Assembly: GCA_031257455.1 (NCBI GenBank)
Contig: JAIROQ010000024.1
Span: forward strand, 1-6,276
Length of the DNA stretch: 6,276 bases
Source: Prevotellaceae bacterium
GTDB taxonomy: Bacteria; Bacteroidota; Bacteroidia; Bacteroidales; UBA932
Direction: 5' to 3'
Shown: piece after piece, positions 1 to 5,720 of the stretch
Position numbering within the stretch: position 1 is the stretch's first letter
How the letters are laid out: each line of letters begins with the position of its first letter
Made by a program: the position numbers and the translations under genes
Notes under the pieces: generated by a model
What the model saw: the letters and a program-made list of their open reading frames with translations, nothing else
What the model was told of the DNA's origin: nothing
The model's database searches: none

Positions 1-81
1 CCTTCGAGAGCACTGCTGCTTGTAGTAATAACACCCCCGTCAGGTGCGCACGCGATTAACAAATATTAATTAGCAATCCTC
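1..81. other. Left-edge sequence, no recognisable gene
   Basis: No gene can be identified here. On the + strand, frame 1 is open from the window edge to a TAA at 67-69 and frame 3 to a TAA at 57-59, so either could be the last codons of an upstream gene. Neither short peptide resembles a family I know. From about 60 onward the sequence becomes AT-rich and merges into the repeat-filled intergenic region. Confidence 0.35.
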
Positions 82-100
82 TTAATTCTTAATTCCTAAT
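82..100. repeat. TTAATTC heptamer array, short
   Basis: Two exact copies of TTAATTC (82-88 and 89-95) are followed by a degenerate partial copy ending at 100. This is the first of several AT-rich arrays with a 7-base period that fill the intergenic spaces of this window. It lies directly before the inverted-repeat cluster that starts at 101. It is non-coding; no function is known. Confidence 0.6.
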
Positions 101-241
101 GGGGCAACCGTCCCATTAGAGACGGAATGTGCTCCTTCTCGTGCCATTGCCGTCTGTTTTGCCCCGCACATTCCGTCCCTACAGGACGGTGTATGTGGGA
201 GGGCACGGCATTTTCTACCAATATTCCGTCCCTGACGGGAC
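101..241. repeat. Cluster of inverted repeats built on ATTCCGTCCC
   Basis: The segment GACGGAATGTGC (121-132) is the exact reverse complement of GCACATTCCGTC (166-177); the match extends to 118-132 against 166-180 with one mismatch. Two smaller perfect hairpins follow: CCGTCC (173-178) with GGACGG (184-189) around a 5-base loop, and GTCCC (228-232) with GGGAC (237-241) around a 4-base loop. GGGGCAA (101-107) also complements TTGCCCC (159-165), and this pairing crosses the 121-132/166-177 pairing, so the two would be alternatives or a pseudoknot. ATTCCGTCCC itself occurs at 170-179 and again at 223-232. The organisation suggests a dispersed palindromic repeat family. No open reading frame here looks like a real gene. 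Confidence 0.6.
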
Positions 242-269
242 GACCGTAAACGGCTTGCTTTTGGGAAGA

Positions 270-320
270 GATTTCTCCGCTCCGCGCGCTCATTCTTCGC
301 GCGCTCCGGTCGAAATGACG
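270..320. repeat. GC-rich palindromic intergenic repeat
   Basis: GCGCGC at 284-289 can pair with GCGCGC at 299-304 around a 9-base loop, and the flanks carry GCTCCG-type sequence on both sides. The surrounding pattern (GAGATTTCTCC ... GGTCGAAATGAC) resembles short intergenic repeats that I recall from several unrelated bacterial genomes, but I cannot verify this here. There is no T-tract after it, so it is not a clear terminator. It probably belongs to the same patchwork of dispersed repeats as its neighbours. Confidence 0.45.
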
Positions 321-326
321 ACTCAG

Positions 327-354
327 TTGAAAATTGAAAATTGAAAGTTGAAAA
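327..354. repeat. TTGAAAR heptamer array upstream of tRNA-His
   Basis: Four tandem copies of TTGAAAA/TTGAAAG lie at 327-333, 334-340, 341-347 and 348-354. A near-identical four-copy array lies at 4136-4163, before hisS. The array is the first module of the composite repeat element that runs to about 505. Non-coding. Confidence 0.8.
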
Positions 355-370
355 TGGCGGCAAGCGCACT

Positions 371-396
371 AATTTCTAATTTCTAATTTCTAATTT
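371..396. repeat. AATTTCT heptamer array
   Basis: Three exact copies of AATTTCT (371-377, 378-384, 385-391) plus a 5-base partial copy lead straight into the GCTGGCGCGCCAGC palindrome. In the equivalent position before hisS there is a different heptamer array (TATGATG/TATGAGG), so module position is conserved while the motif differs. Confidence 0.8.
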
Positions 397-410
397 GCTG
401 GCGCGCCAGC
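397..410. repeat. 14-bp perfect palindrome GCTGGCGCGCCAGC
   Basis: The sequence equals its own reverse complement over 14 bases. As RNA it could fold into a 5-bp stem with a CGCG loop. A copy with one change (C to T) lies at 4210-4223, again preceded by TT and again placed between two AT-rich tandem arrays. A related fragment, GGCGTCAGCC, is at 448-457. It could be a protein-binding site, an RNA hairpin or the core of a small dispersed element; the sequence does not decide. Confidence 0.75.
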
Positions 411-413
411 TTA

Positions 414-448
414 TTCAAAATTCAAAATTCAAAACTCAAAATTAAAAG
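414..448. repeat. TTCAAAA heptamer array
   Basis: Three exact TTCAAAA copies (414-434) are followed by two diverged copies, CTCAAAA (435-441) and TTAAAAG (442-448). The motif is not the reverse complement of the TTGAAAR array at 327-354, so it is a separate unit. Non-coding. Confidence 0.75.
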
Positions 449-459
449 GCGTCAGCCCA

Positions 460-505
460 ATTAGTCACATTAGTCACATTAGCACATTTAAATCTTTAAA
501 TCTTT
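460..505. repeat. ATTAGTCAC/ATTAGCAC and TTTAAATC arrays before tRNA-His
   Basis: ATTAGTCAC occurs at 460-468 and 469-477, then ATTAGCAC at 478-485. TTTAAATC follows at 487-494 and 495-502 and runs into the T-rich spacer of the tRNA-His promoter. The same ATTAGTCAC plus ATTAGCAC motif, in five copies, lies at 4264-4304 immediately before the hisS start codon. Confidence 0.75.
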
Positions 506-518
506 TTTTGTATCTTTG
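487..518 (+). promoter_or_regulatory. Bacteroidota-type promoter for tRNA-His
   Basis: TATCTTTG at 511-518 matches the TAnnTTTG -7 element of the primary sigma factor of Bacteroidota exactly. A weaker -33 element, TTTA (consensus TTTG), lies at 487-490 with a 20-base spacing. Transcription would be expected to start near 525, about 20 bases before the tRNA. The spacer is the tail of the TTTAAATC array. Confidence 0.75.
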
Positions 519-546
519 CAGGCCGTTTGAAAAAACAGCATACATG

Positions 547-620
547 GTGATCGTAGCTCAGTTGGTTAGAGCGCCAGATTGTGGCTCTGGAGGTCGTGGG
601 TTCGAACCCCATCTTTCACC
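547..620 (+). tRNA. tRNA-His (anticodon GTG)
   Basis: This gene encodes the histidine-accepting tRNA. The D-stem (556-559 with 569-572), the anticodon stem CCAGA/TCTGG (574-578 with 586-590), and the T-arm with its TTCGAAC loop (601-607) are all present. The 7-base anticodon loop at 579-585 places GTG at 581-583, reading His codons. The His identity pair is available: G at 546 (position -1) opposite C at 620 (position 73). CCA is not encoded; CGA follows, so the CCA end must be added after transcription. The acceptor stem is odd: positions 5-68 (T551, T615) and 6-67 (C552, T614) do not pair, whereas the other five pairs do. Its own promoter lies upstream and an intrinsic terminator downstream, so it is a single-gene unit. 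The cognate synthetase gene, hisS, lies 3.7 kb downstream. Confidence 0.93.
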
Positions 621-647
621 CGACAACGAAAATGCCATTCATCACAC

Positions 648-676
648 AGGGCTTGCCGTCGTACGGCAGGCTCTTT
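648..676 (+). terminator. Intrinsic terminator after tRNA-His
   Basis: A 12-bp stem pairs 648-659 with 663-674 around a 3-base CGT loop; all pairs are Watson-Crick except two G-T wobbles. The 3' arm ends in a short T-run (TCTTTC). It lies 28 bases after the tRNA and before the tyrS promoter, so it separates the two transcription units. Confidence 0.75.
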
Positions 677-702
677 CGCTATATAAAGACGGCTGCAGGG
701 GC

Positions 703-735
703 TTGGTCAGTGCCGCAAAAAATTGTTATCTTTGC
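703..735 (+). promoter_or_regulatory. Bacteroidota-type promoter for the tyrS operon
   Basis: TATCTTTGC at 727-735 is an exact match to the TAnnTTTG -7 element. TTGG at 703-706 is a plausible -33 element (consensus TTTG) with a 20-base spacing. The expected start of transcription, near 741, leaves a leader of only about 15 bases before the tyrS ATG at 755. That is too short for a T-box or another structured leader. Confidence 0.75.
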
Positions 736-754
736 AAAGTTATAATTTATATAC

Positions 755-2044
755 ATGAAAAATTTCATAGAAGAGTTGCGGTGGCGCGGAATGTTGCATG
801 ATGTAATGCCCGGAACGGAAGAATTATTGGCTAAGGAAACGGTTACGGCTTATGTGGGCATTGACCCGACAGCCGATTCGCTGCACATCGGTCATTTGGT
901 CAGTATTATGATGCTGCGGCATCTGCAGCTGTGCGGTCATAAGCCGCTGGCAGTGCTGGGTGGCGCTACCGGCATGATTGGCGACCCAAGCATGAAATCG
1001 GCCGAGCGAAACCTGCTGGATGAAGAAACACTGCGGAAAAATCAGGAAGGAATACAAAAGCAGTTGTACAAATTCCTTGACTTCACTACGCCCGCGCCCA
1101 ATGTAGCGGAAGTGCTGAACAACTACGACTGGACAAAAGACTGTACTTTCCTGTCGTTCGTCCGCGACATCGGGAAGCATATCACGGTAAATTATATGAT
1201 GAGTAAGGATTCGGTGCGGAAGCGCATCAGCGGCGAAGAACGCGAGGGAATGTCGTTCACCGAATTTACTTACCAGCTCTTGCAGGGCTACGACTTTTTG
1301 CACCTGTATGAAACCCGCCGCTGCCGGCTGCAAATGGGCGGCAGCGACCAGTGGGGCAACATCACCACCGGCACGGAACTGATACGCCGCAAGCTCGGCG
1401 GCGAAGCGTTTGCGCTCACTTGCCCGCTCATCACCAAAGCAGACGGGGGCAAGTTCGGGAAAACGGAGAGCGGCAATGTCTGGCTTGACCCGCAACGCAC
1501 GTCTCCCTACGCATTCTACCAGTTCTGGCTGAACACAGGAGACGAAGATGCAGAACGGTATATTAAAATCTTTACATTGCTTGACCGGGCAGAGATAGAA
1601 ATGCTGGTGGCCGCGCATGCCGCCGCGCCGCATCTGCGCGAGTTGCAGAAACGGCTGGCGCGGGAAATTACGTGCATGGTACATTCCGAAGCCGGTTATC
1701 GGGCGGCGGTGGAGGCTTCGCAAATATTGTTCGGCAATGCCACGTCCGATGCTTTGCGGAAACTTGACGAGCAAACATTTTTGGAAATATTTGACGGCGT
1801 ACCGGTATTCGATATTGACCGTGCCGCGCTGCCGCAAAACATTGTGGAATTACTGGCTGTGGCCGCGCCGGTATTTTCGTCCAAAGGCGAATGCCGCAAA
1901 ATGATACAGGGCGGCGGCGTCAGCCTGAACAAAGAGAAAACCGGAGACGTAAACCTCTCCATAACCGCCGGCCGGTTGATTAACGAAAAATATCTCTTAA
2001 TCCAGAAAGGCAAGAAAAATTACTTTATCCTTCGTGCAAAATGA
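755..2044 (+). CDS. tyrS: Tyrosyl-tRNA synthetase (TyrRS)
   Basis: TyrRS activates tyrosine with ATP and loads it onto tRNA-Tyr in the cytoplasm. The 429-residue protein has the full class I architecture. The HIGH motif is exact at residues 44-47 within a [15 protein letters not shown] segment, the GGSDQWGN tyrosine-binding region is at 195-202, and the KMSKS-equivalent loop is KFGKT at 233-237. A C-terminal S4 RNA-binding domain spans roughly 365-428. Length and motif order match bacterial TyrRS. The ATG at 755 lies just after a strong -7 element and the N-terminus [16 protein letters not shown] is typical; there is no Shine-Dalgarno sequence, as is usual in this phylum. The stop codon shares the bases ATGA (2041-2044) with the next gene start, so tyrS is the first gene of a translationally coupled unit. 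No catalytic residue appears to be missing. Confidence 0.97.
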   Translation: MKNFIEELRWRGMLHDVMPGTEELLAKETVTAYVGIDPTADSLHIGHLVSIMMLRHLQLCGHKPLAVLGGATGMIGDPSMKSAERNLLDEETLRKNQEGIQKQLYKFLDFTTPAPNVAEVLNNYDWTKDCTFLSFVRDIGKHITVNYMMSKDSVRKRISGEEREGMSFTEFTYQLLQGYDFLHLYETRRCRLQMGGSDQWGNITTGTELIRRKLGGEAFALTCPLITKADGGKFGKTESGNVWLDPQRTSPYAFYQFWLNTGDEDAERYIKIFTLLDRAEIEMLVAAHAAAPHLRELQKRLAREITCMVHSEAGYRAAVEASQILFGNATSDALRKLDEQTFLEIFDGVPVFDIDRAALPQNIVELLAVAAPVFSSKGECRKMIQGGGVSLNKEKTGDVNLSITAGRLINEKYLLIQKGKKNYFILRAK

Positions 2045-2451
2045 ACGGACAATTGCAGGACATACGATGGAAACAACGGTTCTCGAATTACCAAAAAGCA
2101 TTGGCGCAGTTGCGCAAGTTTTTTGCGAAGGAAACACTCAACGAACTGGAACAGCAAGGGCTGATACAGGCTTTTGAGTACACCTATGAATTAGCGTGGA
2201 ATGTAATGAAAGATTACCTGACCTACGAACAGGCCGACCTGACAATCATGGGAAGCCGCGATGCTATTCGCAGGGCGTTTCAAAGAGGCCTCATTGATGA
2301 CGGGCATGACTGGATGGACATGATAAGTAGCCGCATTAACTCCGCACACACGTACAATGATGCGACCGCGCAGGATATAGTTGCGAAAATTACCCGTACA
2401 TATTTCCGGTTGTTTACTTTATTTGAAAAAAAGATGGAGGAACTGTTGTAA
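2041..2451 (+). CDS. HEPN-fold protein, HI0074 family (HepT-like toxin or substrate-binding partner)
   Basis: This 136-residue, probably all-helical protein matches the HI0074 family (annotated as nucleotidyltransferase substrate-binding protein), a branch of the HEPN superfamily. Diagnostic segments are [17 protein letters not shown] (44-60), the [17 protein letters not shown] stretch (72-88) and [10 protein letters not shown] (96-105). The last carries an intact RX4HXY motif, R98-H103-Y105. In characterised HEPN/MNT pairs, R and H form the RNase site and the Tyr is AMPylated by the partner to silence it. The gene starts inside the tyrS stop codon (4-base overlap) and its TAA overlaps the start of the nucleotidyltransferase gene by one base. 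The pairing and intact motifs suggest a functional toxin-antitoxin module. Toxicity is inferred; some HI0074-type proteins are only described as binding partners. Confidence 0.88.
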   Translation: MNGQLQDIRWKQRFSNYQKALAQLRKFFAKETLNELEQQGLIQAFEYTYELAWNVMKDYLTYEQADLTIMGSRDAIRRAFQRGLIDDGHDWMDMISSRINSAHTYNDATAQDIVAKITRTYFRLFTLFEKKMEELL

Positions 2452-2750
2452 TGTTTGGCCTGCGTGACAACGATATTGAAAAACTTCAAAGCGTATTTAT
2501 CCGGTTTCCCGAAGTGGAAAAAGTGGTATTGTATGGCTCGCGTGCGAAAGGCAATTACCACGACCGTTCCGATATTGACCTGACCATGCGTGGCAGCCGG
2601 CTGGACGGAACGGTATCTGCCGAAATTGCGCAGGCATTAGACGATTTGCTGTTGCCCTATATGATTGACTTGTCCGTCTACGACCGGCTAAGCAACCCCG
2701 ATTTGATTGAACATATTAACCGTGCAGGTAAATTATTTTACAAGAAATGA
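2451..2750 (+). CDS. MNT-type minimal nucleotidyltransferase (MntA-like antitoxin)
   Basis: This 99-residue protein is a minimal nucleotidyltransferase of the pol-beta superfamily. It shows the exact GSX10DXD signature: G29-S30 in LYGSRAKG, then D41-I-D43 in SDIDLTM. D73 in the YMIDLSVY strand is the likely third metal-binding carboxylate, so the active site appears complete. In HepT/MntA modules such a protein transfers AMP from ATP to a tyrosine next to the HEPN RNase site and acts as the antitoxin. It follows the HEPN gene directly with a TAATG overlap, and its stop shares ATGA with the secreted-protein gene downstream. The order HEPN first, MNT second is common for this family. A purine-rich GATGGAGG at 2433-2440 may aid initiation, although translational coupling is more likely. 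Confidence 0.9.
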   Translation: MFGLRDNDIEKLQSVFIRFPEVEKVVLYGSRAKGNYHDRSDIDLTMRGSRLDGTVSAEIAQALDDLLLPYMIDLSVYDRLSNPDLIEHINRAGKLFYKK

Positions 2751-4132
2751 AAAAACGTTTTTCCCTGATACTTCTATTTGCCCCGTTAACGGCGGCGGCG
2801 CAATTGTCGGCGGTGCATCCCGATGCGGTGAAACCCACGCAATGGCTGACCGGCCGGACAGAACAGGTGTTTGTGTTTTTCGATAAAACCACCGCCACGC
2901 TATCCGCGCGGGACACCGGCGGCATGGCTTCCACCTTCACATGGCGGCTGCTTAATCCGGCGGATACCAGTTTTACCGAACAAAAAAACGAACCGGGCGT
3001 AACCGCTTCTTCCCTGACCGTTACTGCGGCCGGCGGCTATCAGGTGCAAGTCAAAAATACATTGCGCGACACGGCGTTTTCGTGCTGGGTATTTTTTGAC
3101 GATTTCAAAATTGATACGATTACTTCTTTTAACGACTGCAATGGCCTCCGGCTGGAAATGACTACCACGCCAAAGATGCGTAGCGGTTATACCATTTATA
3201 ATTTCCAAGACTTTTTATATTCCCCGTCTCATACCGGCGATTCTACTTTCAACGGCTGGCAAGCTATCCGGTGGGATGCCGGCGAGGATATTCACGAAGG
3301 TGTAGCGGACGCCGGCGAGTCATGGAAACAGCGAAACAATAGCTACTACACCATTATTGCCTCGCCGCCGCCGCTGAAAACTTCGGATTACAGCGTAACC
3401 GTTACGGACATATTCGGTAAAAGCGCGACCTGTACAACGCCCTATACCGTGCCGGCCATTGCCGCGTACGCAAAAATCACCGCCGAAGCGTGGACGGACG
3501 GACAATGGAGAGCTGCCACCGAAAACCCGTTACAAGACGAAGCATTGTACCGCGTACGGTTTTCCCCTGAAAAGAGCAAAAATGCGGATAAGTACTACTG
3601 GAAAGGGTTTGGAGACGCCAACAAAAATGCCGGACAGTCCGTCATGTGGAGCGATTCGACTACGGTAGCGCCCAACTGGGTAATTCCACATTCCCCGTAC
3701 AAAAACGAATGGGTGGACGGCTATGTGCCGGGTAGCTATACGGTGCGCCTGACGGTTCATAACTCCGCGTCCGGCTGCGCCGACAGTACGGAAATCGGCC
3801 TCAGCATTGCCCCTTCAAAATTCGGGTCAGACGCCATTCCCAATGCTTTTACGCCCAACGGAGACGGTTACAATGATATTTTCCGTTTTGTCAAAGGCAA
3901 TGAACCGGAATCAATGGAGTACATCCAGGTGCATATCTTCAGCCGCTCGGGGGCATTGGCATACCGCTATGAAGGCCGCGCCGATGAATGGCAGGGATGG
4001 AACGGCAAGCGTATGGACACCGGCAATGACGTGGCTGACGGCGTCTATTACTACGTGATTACCGGCGAAGGATGGGACGGCATACAGTACAACACTTCGG
4101 AATATAAAGGCAGCCTGCATATCTTTCGGTGA
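2747..4132 (+). CDS. Secreted protein with T9SS type B sorting domain (gliding motility-associated C-terminal family)
   Basis: The protein of 461 residues begins with a Sec signal peptide: MKKR, a hydrophobic core to about residue 14, and a probable cut after AAA at 16-18. The middle part (about 20-355) is beta-rich and looks like two or three Ig/PKD-like modules; GSYTVRLTVHNSASGCADSTEI near its end is PKD-like. Residues 359-461 form the type B T9SS C-terminal domain, with the hallmark IPNAFTPNGDGYNDIF (364-379) and a closing EYKGSLHIFR strand. Such proteins cross the outer membrane through the type IX secretion system and are released or anchored at the cell surface. No enzymatic motif is visible, so its role is unknown; adhesion or structure is plausible. 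It starts within the stop of the nucleotidyltransferase gene (ATGA overlap), an unusual neighbour for a surface protein. Confidence 0.9.
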   Translation: MKKRFSLILLFAPLTAAAQLSAVHPDAVKPTQWLTGRTEQVFVFFDKTTATLSARDTGGMASTFTWRLLNPADTSFTEQKNEPGVTASSLTVTAAGGYQVQVKNTLRDTAFSCWVFFDDFKIDTITSFNDCNGLRLEMTTTPKMRSGYTIYNFQDFLYSPSHTGDSTFNGWQAIRWDAGEDIHEGVADAGESWKQRNNSYYTIIASPPPLKTSDYSVTVTDIFGKSATCTTPYTVPAIAAYAKITAEAWTDGQWRAATENPLQDEALYRVRFSPEKSKNADKYYWKGFGDANKNAGQSVMWSDSTTVAPNWVIPHSPYKNEWVDGYVPGSYTVRLTVHNSASGCADSTEIGLSIAPSKFGSDAIPNAFTPNGDGYNDIFRFVKGNEPESMEYIQVHIFSRSGALAYRYEGRADEWQGWNGKRMDTGNDVADGVYYYVITGEGWDGIQYNTSEYKGSLHIFR

Positions 4133-4135
4133 GAG

Positions 4136-4163
4136 TTGAAAATTGAAAGTTGAAAGTTGAAAA
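4136..4163. repeat. TTGAAAR heptamer array upstream of hisS
   Basis: Four tandem copies, TTGAAAA, TTGAAAG, TTGAAAG and TTGAAAA, begin three bases after the TGA of the secreted-protein gene. The array is nearly identical to that at 327-354, including copy number and a following TG. It opens the second copy of the composite repeat element. Confidence 0.8.
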
Positions 4164-4173
4164 TGTTTTTAAT

Positions 4174-4208
4174 TATGATGTATGATGTATGAGGTATGAG
4201 GTATGAAT
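4174..4208. repeat. TATGATG/TATGAGG heptamer array
   Basis: Five tandem heptamers: two TATGATG, two TATGAGG and one diverged TATGAAT. They occupy the same slot, just before the GC-rich palindrome, that the AATTTCT array occupies in the element at 371-396. Non-coding, although it contains several ATG triplets on the + strand. Confidence 0.8.
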
Positions 4209-4209
4209 T

Positions 4210-4223
4210 GCTGGCGCGTCAGC
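4210..4223. repeat. Near-palindrome GCTGGCGCGTCAGC
   Basis: It differs by one base from the perfect palindrome at 397-410. On the + strand the change gives a G-T wobble, so a 5-bp RNA hairpin with a CGCG loop is preserved when read in the direction of hisS. It is again flanked by AT-rich tandem arrays. Confidence 0.7.
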
Positions 4224-4304
4224 AAAAATCTTTAAATTTTTGAATTTTTAAATCTTTAAATTAATTAGTCACATTAGCACATTAGCACATTAGCACATTA
4301 GCAC
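4224..4304. repeat. TTTAAATC-like stretch and ATTAGCAC array before hisS
   Basis: Degenerate AAATCTTT/AATTTTT repeats fill about 4225-4262. One ATTAGTCAC (4264-4272) and four exact ATTAGCAC copies (4273-4280, 4281-4288, 4289-4296, 4297-4304) then run to eight bases before the hisS ATG. No exact TAnnTTTG promoter is visible between 4133 and 4312; the closest are AATCTTTA copies at 4227-4234 and 4251-4258. hisS is therefore transcribed either from a weak promoter hidden in the repeats or by read-through from the tyrS operon, since no terminator is seen after 4132. Confidence 0.7.
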
Positions 4305-4312
4305 ATCAACAA

Positions 4313-5668
4313 ATGAAACCATCTATTCCCAAAGGTACGCGAGATTTTTTGCCGGTAGAGACGGCGCGGCGCAATTATATTTTCGACATTATTCGCAATG
4401 TCTATAAAAAGTATGGCTATGCACCTATTGAAACGCCGGCAATGGAAAACCTGTCCACGCTGATGGGAAAATACGGCGATGAAGGCGACAGGCTATTATT
4501 CAAAATCCTTAACTCCGGAGACGCCTTTGCCGGCATTACCGCCGGCGACTTGTCCGATAATGCCGCGCTGACATTAAAAACCTGCGAAAAAGGATTGCGC
4601 TATGACCTGACCGTGCCTTTTGCCCGTTTCGTGGTGCAGCACCGGAACGACATTGTATTTCCCTTCAAGCGTTACCAGCTGCAACCGGTATGGCGCGCCG
4701 ACCGCCCGCAGAAAGGACGCTACCGCGAATTTTACCAGTGCGACGCTGACGTTATCGGCAGCACGGCGTTATTGAACGAAGTGGAATTGTTGCAGATTAT
4801 CGATGAAGTATTTTCCCGGCTGGACATGGCGGTAACGATAAAACTCAATAACCGCAAAGTGTTGAGCGGCGTGGCCGAAATGATGGGCGAAGCGGACAAA
4901 TTGACCGACATCACGGTGGCGATAGATAAAATAGAGAAAGCAGGACATGAAGCAGTGGAAGCGGAATTGCTTGCAAAAGGCGTCACCGCAACGGCTATCG
5001 AAAAATTACGGCCGGTCTTGACGCTCTCCGGAAGCAACCGGGAGAAACTGGTCGCCCTGCAAACAATGCTTGCCGCGTCCCCTGTGGGACTGGCAGGAGT
5101 GGCGGAATTGCAAAAAATACTGGACTACCTGCAAGCAACGCCCCTCCGGCAGGCGCTGGAACTGGACTTGTCGCTCGCGCGCGGGCTGAATTACTATACC
5201 GGCGCTATCTTTGAAGTGAAGGCAAAAGACGCGGAAATGGGCAGCATCTGCGGCGGCGGACGCTATGACGACCTCACCGGCATCTTCGGATTAAGCAATC
5301 TTCCGGGCGTAGGCATCTCCTTTGGCGCTGACCGCATCTATGATGTATTGTTACAATTAAACAAATTTCCCGACACCGCCGCCGGCAATACGCGCATCCT
5401 GTTTTTCAACCTCGGCACCGCCGGGGAACGGAAGGCATTGCAATACGTACAGCAACTGCGGGCGCAGGACATAGTCGCGGAACTCTACCCCGATCCCGAC
5501 AAACTCAAAAAACAGTTTGACTATGCCACCCGGCGCGGCATTCCCTTAGCCGCCATCGTAGGCGAAGAAGAGCTGGCACGCGGCGTCATCTCCCTCAAAG
5601 ACCTCCGGTCAGGCGTCCAGCAAAGCATCCCCCTCGAAGAAGTAATCAAGCGCATTCGATTAATTTAA
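4313..5668 (+). CDS. hisS: Histidyl-tRNA synthetase (HisRS)
   Basis: HisRS loads histidine onto tRNA-His in the cytoplasm. The 451-residue protein is a complete class II synthetase. The N-terminus PKGTRDFLP (5-13) and motif 1 region are present. Motif 2 is [20 protein letters not shown] (121-140), where R128 corresponds to the ATP-contacting arginine. The histidine-specific segment [11 protein letters not shown] (287-297) contains R290, equivalent to the catalytic arginine of HisRS, and GGGRYDDL (314-321) is followed by motif 3 near [10 protein letters not shown]. The C-terminal anticodon-binding domain spans about 360-451. GLNYY in place of the GLDYY of many proteobacterial enzymes is, as far as I recall, normal for Bacteroidota. 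There is no Shine-Dalgarno; the start follows CATCAACAA. The final codons merge into a TTTAAGG array. Confidence 0.97.
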   Translation: MKPSIPKGTRDFLPVETARRNYIFDIIRNVYKKYGYAPIETPAMENLSTLMGKYGDEGDRLLFKILNSGDAFAGITAGDLSDNAALTLKTCEKGLRYDLTVPFARFVVQHRNDIVFPFKRYQLQPVWRADRPQKGRYREFYQCDADVIGSTALLNEVELLQIIDEVFSRLDMAVTIKLNNRKVLSGVAEMMGEADKLTDITVAIDKIEKAGHEAVEAELLAKGVTATAIEKLRPVLTLSGSNREKLVALQTMLAASPVGLAGVAELQKILDYLQATPLRQALELDLSLARGLNYYTGAIFEVKAKDAEMGSICGGGRYDDLTGIFGLSNLPGVGISFGADRIYDVLLQLNKFPDTAAGNTRILFFNLGTAGERKALQYVQQLRAQDIVAELYPDPDKLKKQFDYATRRGIPLAAIVGEEELARGVISLKDLRSGVQQSIPLEEVIKRIRLI

Positions 5669-5691
5669 GGTTTAAGGTTTAAAGTTTAAGG
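5664..5691. repeat. TTTAAGG heptamer array overlapping the hisS stop codon
   Basis: Four tandem heptamers (TTTAAGG, TTTAAGG, TTTAAAG, TTTAAGG) at 5664-5691. The first copy supplies the TAA stop of hisS (5666-5668) and part of its last sense codon. A further in-frame TAA occurs at 5687-5689. It joins directly to the 21-bp minisatellite region. Confidence 0.8.
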
Positions 5692-5720
5692 TTGCGATTT
5701 ACAACCGAAAGTTCGCGGCA

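Noticed and set aside
82..369. Small open frames of 65-95 codons on both strands in the left intergenic region
   Set aside because: They run across inverted repeats and heptamer arrays, give low-complexity or unrecognisable peptides and lack promoter signals.
735..755. T-box or attenuator leader for tyrS
   Set aside because: The expected leader is only about 15 bases long and holds no structure; T-boxes are also not typical of Bacteroidota.
508..801. Open frame of 97 codons reading through the tRNA-His gene and into tyrS
   Set aside because: It contains the tRNA, the terminator and the tyrS promoter, so it cannot be a sensible protein gene.
824..1837. Long minus-strand open frame (337 codons) opposite tyrS
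   Set aside because: It is fully antisense to a clear TyrRS gene, its protein is unlike any family I recognise, and it has no promoter; it reflects the codon composition of tyrS.
4133..4312. Intrinsic terminator from the GCTGGCGCGTCAGC hairpin before hisS
   Set aside because: The stem is only 5 bp with a wobble and is followed by an A-run rather than a T-run on the + strand, so it does not fit an intrinsic terminator for the upstream operon.
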